Assembly (NCBI RefSeq): GCF_002910915.1
Contig: NZ_NEUF01000092.1
Location: 94,810-158,809, forward strand
Length of the DNA: 64,000 nt
Source: Streptomyces sp. SM10
Lineage (GTDB): Bacteria > Actinomycetota > Actinomycetes > Streptomycetales > Streptomycetaceae
Reading direction: 5' to 3'
The position numbers and the translations under genes are program-made. The notes beneath the pieces were generated by a model, which was not told where the DNA came from, did no database searches, and saw nothing but the letters and a program-made list of their open reading frames with translations. Shown here one piece after another: positions 28,890 to 37,188 of this stretch (position 1 is the first letter of the stretch; each line of letters begins with the position of its first letter).

Positions 28890-30083
28890 ATGAGCACGAA
28901 GGACTTCGTCGAGAAGGACTACTACAAGGTTCTCGGCGTCCCCAAGGACGCCACCGACGCCGAGGTCAAGAAGGCGTACCGGAAGCTCGCCCGCGAGTAC
29001 CACCCGGACGCCAACAAGGGTGACGCCAAGGCCGAGGAGCGCTTCAAGGAGATCTCCGAGGCGAACGACGTCCTCGGTGACCCCAAGAAGCGCAAGGAGT
29101 ACGACGAGGCGCGCGCCCTCTTCGGCAACGGAGGCTTCCGCGCGGGTCCCGGCGGTGCGGGCGGCAACTTCAACTTCGACCTGGGGGACCTCTTCGGAGG
29201 AGCCCCGGGCGGCGGCCAGACCGCCGGTGCCGGCGGGTTCGGCGGCGGCGGTGGCGGCGGCCTGGGCGATGTCTTCGGCGGACTGTTCAACCGCGGCGGT
29301 GCGGGCACACGTGTCCAGCCCAGGCGCGGCCAGGACATCGAGTCCGAGGTGACGCTCAGCTTCACCGAGGCGGTCGACGGGGCCACGGTCCCGTTGCGGA
29401 TGTCCAGCCAGGCCCCCTGCAAGGCGTGTTCGGGCACCGGCGACAAGAACGGCACCCCGAGGGTCTGCCCGACCTGTGTGGGCACCGGACAGGTGTCGCG
29501 CGGTACCGGCGGCGGATTCTCGCTGACCGACCCCTGCGTGGACTGCAAGGGCCGGGGCCTCATCGCCCAGGACCCCTGTGACGTCTGCAAGGGCAGCGGC
29601 CGGGCGAAGTCGGCCCGCACGATGCAGGTCAGGATCCCCGCGGGGGTGCTGGACGGCCAGCGGATCCGGCTGCGCGGCAAGGGCAGCCCGGGCGAGCGCG
29701 GCGGACCGGCCGGCGACCTCTACGTCGTCGTCCATGTCGACGCCCACCCGGTCTTCGGCCGCAAGGGCGACAACCTCACCGTCACCGTGCCCGTCACCTT
29801 CCCCGAGGCGGCCCTCGGCGGCGAGGTGAAGGTACCTACGCTCGGGGGGCCTCCGGTCACCCTGAAACTCCCGGCCGGTACCCCCAACGGACGTACCATG
29901 CGGGCCCGGGGCAAGGGCGCCGTGCGCAAGGACGGCACCCGGGGCGACCTCCTGGTCACCGTCGAGGTGTCCGTGCCCACGGACCTCGGTGCGGACGCTC
30001 AGGACGCGCTGGAGGCCTATCGGAAGGCGACCGCGGGGGAGGACCCGCGGGCGGAGCTGTTCCAGGCTGCGAAGGGAGCTTGA
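28890..30083 (+). CDS. dnaJ: Hsp40 co-chaperone DnaJ
   Basis: 397 residues. J domain with the HPD motif ([10 protein letters not shown]) at about residue 36, a Gly/Phe-rich linker (about 75-145), four CxxCxGxG zinc-binding repeats ([32 protein letters not shown]) and two substrate-binding barrels. It stimulates the DnaK ATPase. hspR starts 1 bp after its stop. Confidence 0.97.
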   Translation: MSTKDFVEKDYYKVLGVPKDATDAEVKKAYRKLAREYHPDANKGDAKAEERFKEISEANDVLGDPKKRKEYDEARALFGNGGFRAGPGGAGGNFNFDLGDLFGGAPGGGQTAGAGGFGGGGGGGLGDVFGGLFNRGGAGTRVQPRRGQDIESEVTLSFTEAVDGATVPLRMSSQAPCKACSGTGDKNGTPRVCPTCVGTGQVSRGTGGGFSLTDPCVDCKGRGLIAQDPCDVCKGSGRAKSARTMQVRIPAGVLDGQRIRLRGKGSPGERGGPAGDLYVVVHVDAHPVFGRKGDNLTVTVPVTFPEAALGGEVKVPTLGGPPVTLKLPAGTPNGRTMRARGKGAVRKDGTRGDLLVTVEVSVPTDLGADAQDALEAYRKATAGEDPRAELFQAAKGA

Positions 30084-30084
30084 G

Positions 30085-30531
30085 ATGGACGGCCGTCGGC
30101 GTAATCCGTACCAGCTGACCGACGAATCACCGGTCTACGTGATCTCGATCGCGGCCCAGCTCTCGGGCCTGCACCCGCAGACACTGCGTCAGTACGACCG
30201 GCTCGGCCTGGTCTCGCCCGACCGTACGGCCGGGCGCGGCCGGCGCTACTCGGCCCGTGACATCGAACTGCTGCGCACCGTGCAGCAGTTGTCGCAGGAC
30301 GAGGGCATCAACCTCGCGGGCATCAAGCGCATCATCGAGCTGGAGAACCAGGTCGCCGCGCTCCAGCAGCGCGTCGCCGAGCTCTCGGCGGCGGTGGACG
30401 GCGCGGCGGTGGCCATGCAGCAGCGCGAGGCCCAGGTGCACGCCTCCTACCGGCGTGATCTGGTGCCGTACCAGGACGTGCAGCAGACGAGCGCGCTGGT
30501 GGTCTGGCGGCCGAAGAGGGCGAAGGACTGA
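30085..30531 (+). CDS. hspR: heat-shock repressor HspR (MerR family)
   Basis: 148 residues. MerR-type winged helix (VYVISIAAQLSGLHPQTLRQ, YDRLGLVSPDRTAGRGRRYS), a linker helix, and a coiled-coil (IELENQVAALQQRVAELSAA). It binds HAIR sequences upstream of dnaK and clpB, both present in this window, and shuts its own operon down. Starts at the ATG nearly abutting the dnaJ stop. Confidence 0.96.
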   Translation: MDGRRRNPYQLTDESPVYVISIAAQLSGLHPQTLRQYDRLGLVSPDRTAGRGRRYSARDIELLRTVQQLSQDEGINLAGIKRIIELENQVAALQQRVAELSAAVDGAAVAMQQREAQVHASYRRDLVPYQDVQQTSALVVWRPKRAKD

Positions 30532-30549
30532 GGCGCGCCGCAGGCCGTA

Positions 30550-30589
30550 GGGGCCCGCTCCGGGGTTTCACACTCCGGGGGCGGGCCCC
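30550..30589. terminator. bidirectional terminator between hspR and the first LuxR-type gene
   Basis: GGGGCCCGCTCCGG, loop of about 11, CCGGGGGCGGGCCCC, then TTCG. One arm overlaps the last codons of the convergent regulator gene. Confidence 0.8.
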
Positions 30590-31572
30590 TTCGCCGTCGT
30601 TCCGGGTTCCTGGTCCGCGATGCCGGAACGCACGAGGAGCGCTCCCAGATGGGTGCGGCTGTGGGCGTCGAGCGTCTGCATCAGCTTGGAGATGTGGGAG
30701 CGGCAGGTCCGGACACTGATGCCGAGCTCGCGGGCGACGACGTCGTCGACGTGGCCCTCGACGAGCAGACGGGCGATGGTCTGCTGGACGGCCGTGACGG
30801 GCGCCCCGGGGGCCGCGGTGGGCAACTGCTCGCTGTAGGGGGTCGCCTGCGCCCAGAGGACCTCGAAGACCCGGGTCAGATAGCGGACGAGGGCCGGATG
30901 GCGGATCTCCAGGGCCACTTCGTCCCCGGGGGCGGCCGGGATGTAGGCCACGGCGCGGTCGAACACGATGAGGCGGTCGACGGTCTGCTCGACGGTCCTC
31001 ACCTGGAGGTGGGCGGCCGGTATCTGCGCCACGTAGTCCCTGAGCCCGGGACTGTAGCGGGCGGGGTGCTGGTAGAGGTGTCTCAGCCGGGCGCCCGAGG
31101 CGATCGCGGAGCGGGCGTTGACCAGGCCCTGTTCCAGGTTGTGCGCGAGGCGGTTGCCGCCCGGCTGCGCGGTCAGGACCTCCTCGGTGGCGCGGCCGGA
31201 CGCCTCCTTGAGCGCCGAGATGATGTGGGAACGGCCCTCCAGCACGGTGATGGCGAGGTTGGGGTCCTCGTCGGAGACCGCCGCGAGGGGCGCCAGCGCC
31301 GCGGCGAGCGTGGAGGTCAGCCGGATCCGATCGCTGATCTCGCGGGTGATGGGCTGCAGCAGGCGGGCCAGGGCGGCGGACGGCTGGACCGGACGGAGCC
31401 AGCCACCGTCACGCGGGTCGGGTTCGACGAGGGCCATCTCGAGCAGGCAGGGCGCCGAGGCGAGTGCGGTGCGGGGCAGGCGCCCCTCGCGCAGGGCCTC
31501 CTCGTACAGGCGGACGGCCGGCTCGCACAGCTCACGGGTGCCGTGAGAATGGGCTCTTTTGGCTTCGTCCAT
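30568..31572 (-). CDS. LuxR-type HTH regulator with TrmB/PLD-like sensor domain (paralogue 1)
   Basis: 334 residues from the ATG at 31572; an ATG 30 bp upstream is an alternative. N-terminal helical part (HGTRELCEPAVRLYEEALRE), a middle alpha/beta domain (AITVLEGRSHIISALKEASG, RTVEQTVDRLIVFDRAVAYI) resembling the TrmB effector/PLD-like fold, and a C-terminal LuxR HTH (LVEGHVDDVVARELGISVRT). It shares about half its residues, in the same order, with the next gene, so the two arose by tandem duplication. Signal unknown. Confidence 0.82.
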   Translation of the reverse strand: MDEAKRAHSHGTRELCEPAVRLYEEALREGRLPRTALASAPCLLEMALVEPDPRDGGWLRPVQPSAALARLLQPITREISDRIRLTSTLAAALAPLAAVSDEDPNLAITVLEGRSHIISALKEASGRATEEVLTAQPGGNRLAHNLEQGLVNARSAIASGARLRHLYQHPARYSPGLRDYVAQIPAAHLQVRTVEQTVDRLIVFDRAVAYIPAAPGDEVALEIRHPALVRYLTRVFEVLWAQATPYSEQLPTAAPGAPVTAVQQTIARLLVEGHVDDVVARELGISVRTCRSHISKLMQTLDAHSRTHLGALLVRSGIADQEPGTTAKGPAPGV

Positions 31573-31730
31573 GTCGGTTTGGGAACCCCCCGCTTCGTGC
31601 ACTGCAACAAGATGACGGTGGCCAAAAGCCTAACGGCGGAGAGAGGCTGGACCTGTCGGGGACGCGGTCCGGCGCAACCCGGATGCGGTGGTGCCTGCCG
31701 TCAGCGCGTCCCTGTCCGGGAGCTTCCGGA

Positions 31731-32711
31731 TCACTGCTGGTCCAGGATCCCCGACTGAGCTATGAGGTAGCCGAGTTGGGCGCGGCTGTTGCTGCCCAGC
31801 GTGGCGTTCAGCTTGGCCACGTGCGCGCGGCAGGTGCGTACGTTCATACCTAGGCGACGGGCGATGGAGTCATCGACGTGTCCCTCGACGAGGAGTTGGG
31901 CGATCGAGCGCTGAACACCGGTGATCCCGCGTGGGGTCGATGTGTACTTGACCTCTTCCAGCAGGGGAGCGGCCCTGTTCCAGAGCTGCTCGAACACCGT
32001 GGCGAGATACTCGACCAGCCCTGTGTGGCGCAGCTCCAGGGCGATCTGGCGGTCGTTCGTGGCGGGGATGAAGGCGACCGTGCGGTCGAAGATGATGAGT
32101 CGCTCGATGAGTTCTTCGAGCGTGCGGATCTCCACGTTCTCGTCCGCTATGAGTTCGGCGTAGGCCAGCGTGCTGGGGCTGTGCCGCACGGTGTGCTGGT
32201 AGAGCGTGCGCAGACGCACCCCGCGGTCCACGACGGCCAGGCCCCGCTCCAGGGCTTCGCTGAGGCGGTCCTCGCTCCGGCCGCCGCCCGGCTGGACGGT
32301 GAGTACCTCGGTGCGGCACTCGGCCGTGGCGAGGTCCAGGGCCGCGTTGATCCGGTTGGCGCCTTCGAGGACGGTGATGGCGTGGGTGGTCGGCGGGTCC
32401 TGGGCGCTGATGTCCATGAACGGTTCGAAGGACTCCGCCAGCAGCACGGAGCGCCGCCTGCGTTCGAGGATCTCGCGTTCGAGCGGGTGCAGGTGCTTCG
32501 CCAGCGCGGCCGACGGCGGTACGGGCCGGAGCCAGTCGGGGTCGTCGGGATCGGGGTGCAGCAGGGCGAAGTCGATCAGGCAGGGAGCGGTCGCCACCTC
32601 GGAGCGTGCGATGCGTCCGGAGCGCAGCGCGCCGGCGTACAAGAGCCCCCCTTCTTCACATAGTTCGGTAATCCCGTGAGGATGTGTCGGCTTTGTATGG
32701 CTTGCGGTCAT
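31731..32711 (-). CDS. LuxR-type HTH regulator with TrmB/PLD-like sensor domain (paralogue 2)
   Basis: 326 residues, starting MTASHTKPTHPHG by alignment with paralogue 1 (an ATG 27 bp upstream exists). The central domain (AITVLEGANRINAALDLATA, TLEELIERLIIFDRTVAFIP) is followed by a LuxR HTH (LVEGHVDDSIARRLGMNVRT, CRAHVAKLNATLGSNSRAQL). It is divergent from the GDIAW repeat gene across 128 bp that include a perfect inverted repeat, and is therefore its most likely regulator. Confidence 0.83.
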   Translation of the reverse strand: MTASHTKPTHPHGITELCEEGGLLYAGALRSGRIARSEVATAPCLIDFALLHPDPDDPDWLRPVPPSAALAKHLHPLEREILERRRRSVLLAESFEPFMDISAQDPPTTHAITVLEGANRINAALDLATAECRTEVLTVQPGGGRSEDRLSEALERGLAVVDRGVRLRTLYQHTVRHSPSTLAYAELIADENVEIRTLEELIERLIIFDRTVAFIPATNDRQIALELRHTGLVEYLATVFEQLWNRAAPLLEEVKYTSTPRGITGVQRSIAQLLVEGHVDDSIARRLGMNVRTCRAHVAKLNATLGSNSRAQLGYLIAQSGILDQQ

Positions 32712-32726
32712 ATCTCCACCCCCCAG

Positions 32727-32746
32727 GTTCCTGAACATGCAGGAAC
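32727..32746. promoter_or_regulatory. inverted repeat between the LuxR-type gene and the GDIAW gene
   Basis: GTTCCTG-aacatg-CAGGAAC, perfect 7-bp arms with a 6-bp spacer, 15 bp upstream of the regulator start codon and 93 bp upstream of the repeat gene. The symmetry fits a dimeric LuxR HTH. Confidence 0.6.
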
Positions 32747-32839
32747 ATGATGCATCGACTCAGTGGTGTTCGAGTGCCCGGGTGGGACATCGTCTTTGGT
32801 GCGGGGGAGAACAATCCACAAGTGAGGACGAAGCCGACC

Positions 32840-33289
32840 ATGTATAAGCGAATGCTTCGCTCGGCGCTTGCCGCCTCGTTCGTTGCAGCCCTGGGCATTG
32901 GACTGGCGGGCGGAGGCGACATCGCCTGGGGTGGGGACGCTGCTGCGGTACCGGGTGACATCGCCTGGAACGTCGAGGCCGCGTCGGGTGACATCGCCTG
33001 GGGTGTGCGGGCCGCTTCTGTGCCCGGTGACATCGCGTGGGGCGCGAAGAGTGTGCCGGACGACATCGCCTGGAACGTCGAGGCCGCTCCTGCTCCGGGT
33101 GACATCGCCTGGGGTGTGCGGGCCGCGTCCGTGCCCGGTGACATCGCCTGGAACGTCGAGGCCGCTCCTGCTCCGGGTGACATCGCCTGGGGTGTGCGGG
33201 CCGCGTCCGTGCCCGGTGACATCGCCTGGAACGCCGAGGCCGCGCCGGGTGACATCGCATGGTCCACTCCGACCCGCGCCGGCGCATGA
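32840..33289 (+). CDS. secreted tandem-repeat protein with ten GDIAW motifs
   Basis: 149 residues. Signal peptide MYKRMLRS plus hydrophobic ALAASFVAALGIGLAGG; the first GDIAW begins right at the expected cleavage zone. The rest alternates GDIAW with 7-9-residue spacers (for example NVEAAPAP and GVRAASVP). Nine copies are GDIAW and one is DDIAW; Asp, Ile, Ala and Trp are invariant. No Cys and only two Lys. I know no family. Conservation of the pentapeptide in a secreted array points to processing into short Trp peptides, or to a repeat that is enzymatically modified. It overlaps the next gene by ATGA. Confidence 0.87.
   Translation: MYKRMLRSALAASFVAALGIGLAGGGDIAWGGDAAAVPGDIAWNVEAASGDIAWGVRAASVPGDIAWGAKSVPDDIAWNVEAAPAPGDIAWGVRAASVPGDIAWNVEAAPAPGDIAWGVRAASVPGDIAWNAEAAPGDIAWSTPTRAGA
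32917..33269 (+). repeat. coding repeats of the GDIAW array
   Basis: Ten copies of GACATCGC(C/G)TGG-type sequence at spacings of 30-40 bp. The longest near-identical blocks are 78 bp (GDIAWGVRAASVP plus GDIAWNVEAAPAP), showing recent internal duplication. Confidence 0.9.
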
Positions 33290-33606
33290 CCACCCCACCG
33301 GACGACCGCACCTTCCGACGGGAGATGGCCACGGCGTACCGCTCAGGGTGGCATTTCATCGATCTGCTCACGGCACTTACCCGCCAGGGCGATTCGTTGA
33401 TGGTCACCCTGTTCGGAGAACCGATCCTCGTGGTGATGGAAACGGATGACGACATCCGCGCCTATCGCTGTCTGCGCCGGCCGCGCGGAGCTCCGCAGCC
33501 TGTTCGCTGCGCCGTGAGGTACGGCATGATTTTCGTTAATCTCGATCAGCGTGACCATGAGCTGTTCGAACAAGAAGCCATTTCCGCCACCCCCCGCAGT
33601 GCCTGA
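33286..33606 (+). CDS. small Rieske-like protein lacking the Fe-S ligands
   Basis: 106 residues, start codon overlapping the GDIAW gene stop. Residues about 35-95 (DSLMVTLFGEPILVVMETDD, IRAYRCLRRPRGAP, VRCAVRYGMIFVNLDQRD) follow the N-terminal half of Rieske oxygenases, where C-x-H-R-G-A and C-x-x-H hold the cluster. Here the first motif is C-L-R-R-P-R-G-A and the second has Cys without His, so a normal 2Fe-2S centre cannot form. The middle of the Rieske fold is also shortened. It may be a binding or maturation partner of the repeat protein. The resemblance is by eye only. Confidence 0.65.
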   Translation: MTTPPDDRTFRREMATAYRSGWHFIDLLTALTRQGDSLMVTLFGEPILVVMETDDDIRAYRCLRRPRGAPQPVRCAVRYGMIFVNLDQRDHELFEQEAISATPRSA

Positions 33607-33653
33607 ACGATTCCCCCGATATTCCATATCGTTCCGGCACTTCCCCCACACAG

Positions 33654-33686
33654 CGGCGCCACCGTGACCTGAACACGGTGGCGCCG
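33654..33686. terminator. terminator after the GDIAW locus
   Basis: CGGCGCCACCGTG-acctgaa-CACGGTGGCGCCG followed by TTGT. Confidence 0.85.
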
Positions 33687-33715
33687 TTGTGCTGTCCGGA
33701 ATTCACTCGAATTCC

Positions 33716-34117
33716 TCAGGCGTTTCCGAGGGCCCTGTCCACGGCGATCTCGATGACGATGCGCTCGGGATTGGGCCGCGGGGTGCGCTCGTAGCGCACC
33801 GCGTAGCGGCGCACCGCGTCCCGGACCTCCTCGGGCTCCGCGCGCACCACCGCCCGGCCCTCCAGGGTGGCCCAGCGGCGCCCCTCCATCTGGCAGACCG
33901 CGACCCGCGCGCCCTCCGGGCCCGCTGCCAGGACGTGGGCAGCCTTCCTCGTGTTCCGGCCCGTGATGACGCGGGCGATCCGTGTCTCCGGGTCGTACGT
34001 CACGCCGACGGGCACCACGTGCGGTGTGCCGTCAGGGCGGAGCGTGGTCAGGGTGCACACGTGGCGCTCCCGCCAGAAGGCGAGGTAGCCGGGGCCTGGG
34101 TTGCGTACGTCGGGCAT
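33716..34117 (-). CDS. PPOX-class (probably F420-dependent) oxidoreductase
   Basis: 133 residues with the split-barrel flavin/F420-binding fold: RHVCTLTTLRPDGTPHVVPV, RVITGRNTRKAAHVLA, RVAVCQMEGRRWATLEGRAV. Members reduce small substrates with F420H2 or bind FMN or haem. It is divergent from clpB, and the 136-bp gap contains the HAIR operator, so HspR may also touch this gene. Confidence 0.85.
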   Translation of the reverse strand: MPDVRNPGPGYLAFWRERHVCTLTTLRPDGTPHVVPVGVTYDPETRIARVITGRNTRKAAHVLAAGPEGARVAVCQMEGRRWATLEGRAVVRAEPEEVRDAVRRYAVRYERTPRPNPERIVIEIAVDRALGNA

Positions 34118-34170
34118 GGGGTCAGGCTAGACGGAGGGGGATCGGGGCAACCCGGAGGCCCCGGATCAGC

Positions 34171-34191
34171 CTTGAGTGGAATAGACTCAAC
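34171..34191 (+). promoter_or_regulatory. HAIR (HspR site) upstream of clpB
   Basis: CTTGAGT-ggaatag-ACTCAAC, one mismatch from the perfect HAIR, 63 bp before the clpB GTG. Confidence 0.92.
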
Positions 34192-34253
34192 TTTGTATCC
34201 GTTGTTCGAGTCAAACTTCCCTGAAGTACCAGCACGAGGAGGAGACAGCGCCC

Positions 34254-36854
34254 GTGGACGCCGAGCTGACCAACAGGAGCCGGGACGCCCTCAACGCGGC
34301 GACCAGCAGGGCCGTCAAGGACGGTCATCCCGATCTGACCCCGGGGCATCTGCTGCTCGCGCTGCTCTCGGGCGAGGACAACGAGAACATCACCGACCTG
34401 CTCGCCGCCGTCGACGCCGACCAGGTGGCCGTACGCGCCGGGGCCGAGAGGCTGCTCGCCTCGCTGCCCAGTGTCACGGGGTCGACCGTGGCCCCGCCGC
34501 AGCCGAACCGCGACCTGCTGGCCGTGATCTCCGACGCCGCGCAGCGGGCGAAGGAGCTCGGGGACGACTACCTCTCCACCGAGCACCTGCTGATCGGCAT
34601 CGCGGCGAAGGGCGGCCGCGCCGGTGAGATCCTCGACGGGCAGGGAGCCGGCGCGAAGGAGCTGCTGGACGCATTCGAGAAGAGCAGGGGAGGGCGCCGG
34701 GTGACCACTCCCGACCCCGAGGGTCAGTACAAGGCACTGGAGAAGTTCGGCACCGACTTCACGGCGGCCGCCCGGGAGGGCAAGCTCGACCCGGTCATCG
34801 GCCGTGACCAGGAGATCCGCCGCGTCGTGCAGGTGCTCTCGCGCCGCACCAAGAACAACCCCGTGCTCATCGGTGAGCCCGGCGTCGGCAAGACGGCCGT
34901 CGTCGAGGGGCTCGCCCAGCGCATCGTCAAGGGCGACGTCCCGGAGTCCCTGCGGAACAAGCGGCTCGTCTCCCTCGACCTCGGCGCCATGGTCGCCGGG
35001 GCCAAGTACCGCGGTGAGTTCGAGGAGCGTCTGAAGACCGTCCTCTCCGAGATCAAGGAGAGCGACGGGCAGATCATCACCTTCATCGACGAGCTGCACA
35101 CCGTCGTCGGCGCGGGCGCCGGCGGCGACTCCGCGATGGACGCGGGCAACATGCTCAAGCCGATGCTCGCCCGCGGTGAGCTCCGCATGGTCGGTGCCAC
35201 CACGCTGGACGAGTACCGCGAGCGGATCGAGAAGGATCCCGCCCTGGAGCGCCGCTTCCAGCAGGTCATGGTCGCGGAGCCGTCCGTCGAGGACACCATC
35301 GCCATCCTGCGTGGCCTCAAGGGCCGCTACGAGGCGCACCACAAGGTCCAGATCGCCGACTCCTCGCTGGTGGCCGCGGCGACGCTCTCCGATCGCTACA
35401 TCACCTCCCGGTTCCTCCCCGACAAGGCGATCGACCTGGTCGACGAGGCGGCCTCCCGGCTCCGTATGGAGATCGACTCCTCACCGCTGGAGATCGACGA
35501 GCTCCAGCGGTCCGTCGACCGGCTGCACATGGAGGAGCTGGCGCTGAGGAACGAGAGCGACGAGGGCTCCAAGCAGCGTCTGGAGAAGATCCGCCGCGAC
35601 CTCGCGGACAAGGAGGAGGAGCTGCGCGGTCTCACCGCGCGCTGGGAGAAGGAGAAGCAGGGCCTGAACCGCGTCGGTGAGCTCAAGGAGCGCCTCGACG
35701 AGCTGCGCGGCCAGGCCGAGCGCGCCCAGCGCGACGGCGACTTCGACACGGCCTCCCAGCTGCTGTACGGGGAGATCCCCGGCCTGGAGCGGGAGCTCGC
35801 CGAGGCGGACGAGGCGGAGCAGGAGGCCTCCACCGACACCATGGTCAAGGACGAGGTCGGCCCCGACGACATCGCCGACGTCGTCGGAGCCTGGACCGGC
35901 ATCCCGGCCGGGCGCCTCCTGGAGGGCGAGACCCAGAAGCTGCTGCGCATGGAGTCCGAGCTGGGGAGGCGGCTGATCGGCCAGACCGAGGCCGTGCGGG
36001 CCGTCTCCGACGCCGTACGCCGCACACGCGCCGGTATCTCCGACCCCGACCGGCCCACCGGCTCGTTCCTCTTCCTCGGTCCGACCGGTGTCGGCAAGAC
36101 GGAGCTGGCCAAGGCGCTCGCGGACTTCCTGTTCGACGACGAGCGGGCCATGATCCGCATCGACATGAGCGAGTACGGCGAGAAGCACAGCGTCGCCCGG
36201 CTCGTCGGGGCCCCGCCCGGCTACGTCGGCTACGAGGAGGGCGGCCAGCTCACCGAGGCGGTCCGCCGCCGCCCGTACAGCGTCGTGCTGCTGGACGAGG
36301 TCGAGAAGGCCCACCCCGAGGTCTTCGACATCCTGCTCCAGGTGCTCGACGACGGCCGGCTCACCGACGGACAGGGCCGGACGGTGGACTTCCGCAACAC
36401 CATCCTGATCCTCACGTCGAACCTCGGCAGCCAGTACCTGGTCGATCCGCTGACCGAGCCCGAGGCGAAGAAGGAACGGGTCCTGGAGGTCGTACGGGCC
36501 TCCTTCAAGCCGGAGTTCCTCAACCGGCTCGACGACCTGGTCGTCTTCTCCGCGCTGTCCGGCGACGAGCTCGCCCACATCGCGGGGCTCCAGGTGGCCC
36601 GGCTGGCCGACCGGCTGGCCGACCGCCGGATCGGCCTCGACGTCACCCCCGAGGCGCTGGCCTGGCTGGCCGAGGAGGGCAACGACCCGGCCTACGGCGC
36701 CCGGCCGCTGCGTCGGCTCATCCAGACGGCGATCGGTGACCGGCTCGCGAAGGAGATCCTCGCGGGCGAGGTCAGGGACGGCGACACCGTCCGCGTCGAC
36801 CGGGCCGGAGAGGGCCTGACCGTGGGAGCCGCGACGGCGGCGAAGACCCTGTAG
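34254..36854 (+). CDS. clpB: disaggregase ClpB
   Basis: 866 residues from a GTG with GAGGAG 9 bp upstream. N domain (1-145), first AAA+ domain with Walker A GEPGVGKT, a coiled-coil middle domain (about 400-520, Glu/Arg/Lys-rich), second AAA+ domain with [19 protein letters not shown] and the pore loop GYVGYEEGG. It works with DnaK/DnaJ to rescue aggregates. Monocistronic, HspR-controlled, followed by a terminator. Confidence 0.97.
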   Translation: MDAELTNRSRDALNAATSRAVKDGHPDLTPGHLLLALLSGEDNENITDLLAAVDADQVAVRAGAERLLASLPSVTGSTVAPPQPNRDLLAVISDAAQRAKELGDDYLSTEHLLIGIAAKGGRAGEILDGQGAGAKELLDAFEKSRGGRRVTTPDPEGQYKALEKFGTDFTAAAREGKLDPVIGRDQEIRRVVQVLSRRTKNNPVLIGEPGVGKTAVVEGLAQRIVKGDVPESLRNKRLVSLDLGAMVAGAKYRGEFEERLKTVLSEIKESDGQIITFIDELHTVVGAGAGGDSAMDAGNMLKPMLARGELRMVGATTLDEYRERIEKDPALERRFQQVMVAEPSVEDTIAILRGLKGRYEAHHKVQIADSSLVAAATLSDRYITSRFLPDKAIDLVDEAASRLRMEIDSSPLEIDELQRSVDRLHMEELALRNESDEGSKQRLEKIRRDLADKEEELRGLTARWEKEKQGLNRVGELKERLDELRGQAERAQRDGDFDTASQLLYGEIPGLERELAEADEAEQEASTDTMVKDEVGPDDIADVVGAWTGIPAGRLLEGETQKLLRMESELGRRLIGQTEAVRAVSDAVRRTRAGISDPDRPTGSFLFLGPTGVGKTELAKALADFLFDDERAMIRIDMSEYGEKHSVARLVGAPPGYVGYEEGGQLTEAVRRRPYSVVLLDEVEKAHPEVFDILLQVLDDGRLTDGQGRTVDFRNTILILTSNLGSQYLVDPLTEPEAKKERVLEVVRASFKPEFLNRLDDLVVFSALSGDELAHIAGLQVARLADRLADRRIGLDVTPEALAWLAEEGNDPAYGARPLRRLIQTAIGDRLAKEILAGEVRDGDTVRVDRAGEGLTVGAATAAKTL

Positions 36855-36864
36855 CCCGTCCTCC

Positions 36865-36903
36865 GTGTCCCCGGCCGAGACCTCGCGTCCCGGCCGGGGA
36901 CAC
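36865..36903 (+). terminator. clpB terminator
   Basis: GTGTCCCCGGCCG, 13-nt loop, CGGCCGGGGACAC. The remaining stretch to 37188 is non-coding and somewhat AT-richer; it should hold the promoter of the MFS gene, but I see no clear operator. Confidence 0.8.
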
Positions 36904-37188
36904 CGGTGTGTGCGCAGGTGCGCCCCTTGATGAGTGCATCTGGCACGCATCGCGGGGAGAGCCGCCCTCCAAATTGAGCCGAAAATTTCCGTTCCGTGGC
37001 TGAATGGCGGATGTGATACGGCCCGGACCGTCTTTGTGCCGGGGCGATACATATCTGCACCCTCAGGCGGAGCCGGATCGGCGGAAGTGCGAGTGATCGT
37101 GTTCCACGCAATACCGGGACACTCCGGGCCCTTTTCTTTTGACCGCAAGGATGGTGGTGCCGAATTTCCCGACCGGTAGGGTACGCGC

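Noticed and set aside
32656..33455. Antisense frames opposite the GDIAW gene
   Set aside because: Arg/His/Pro-rich shadows of the repeats with no start signal.
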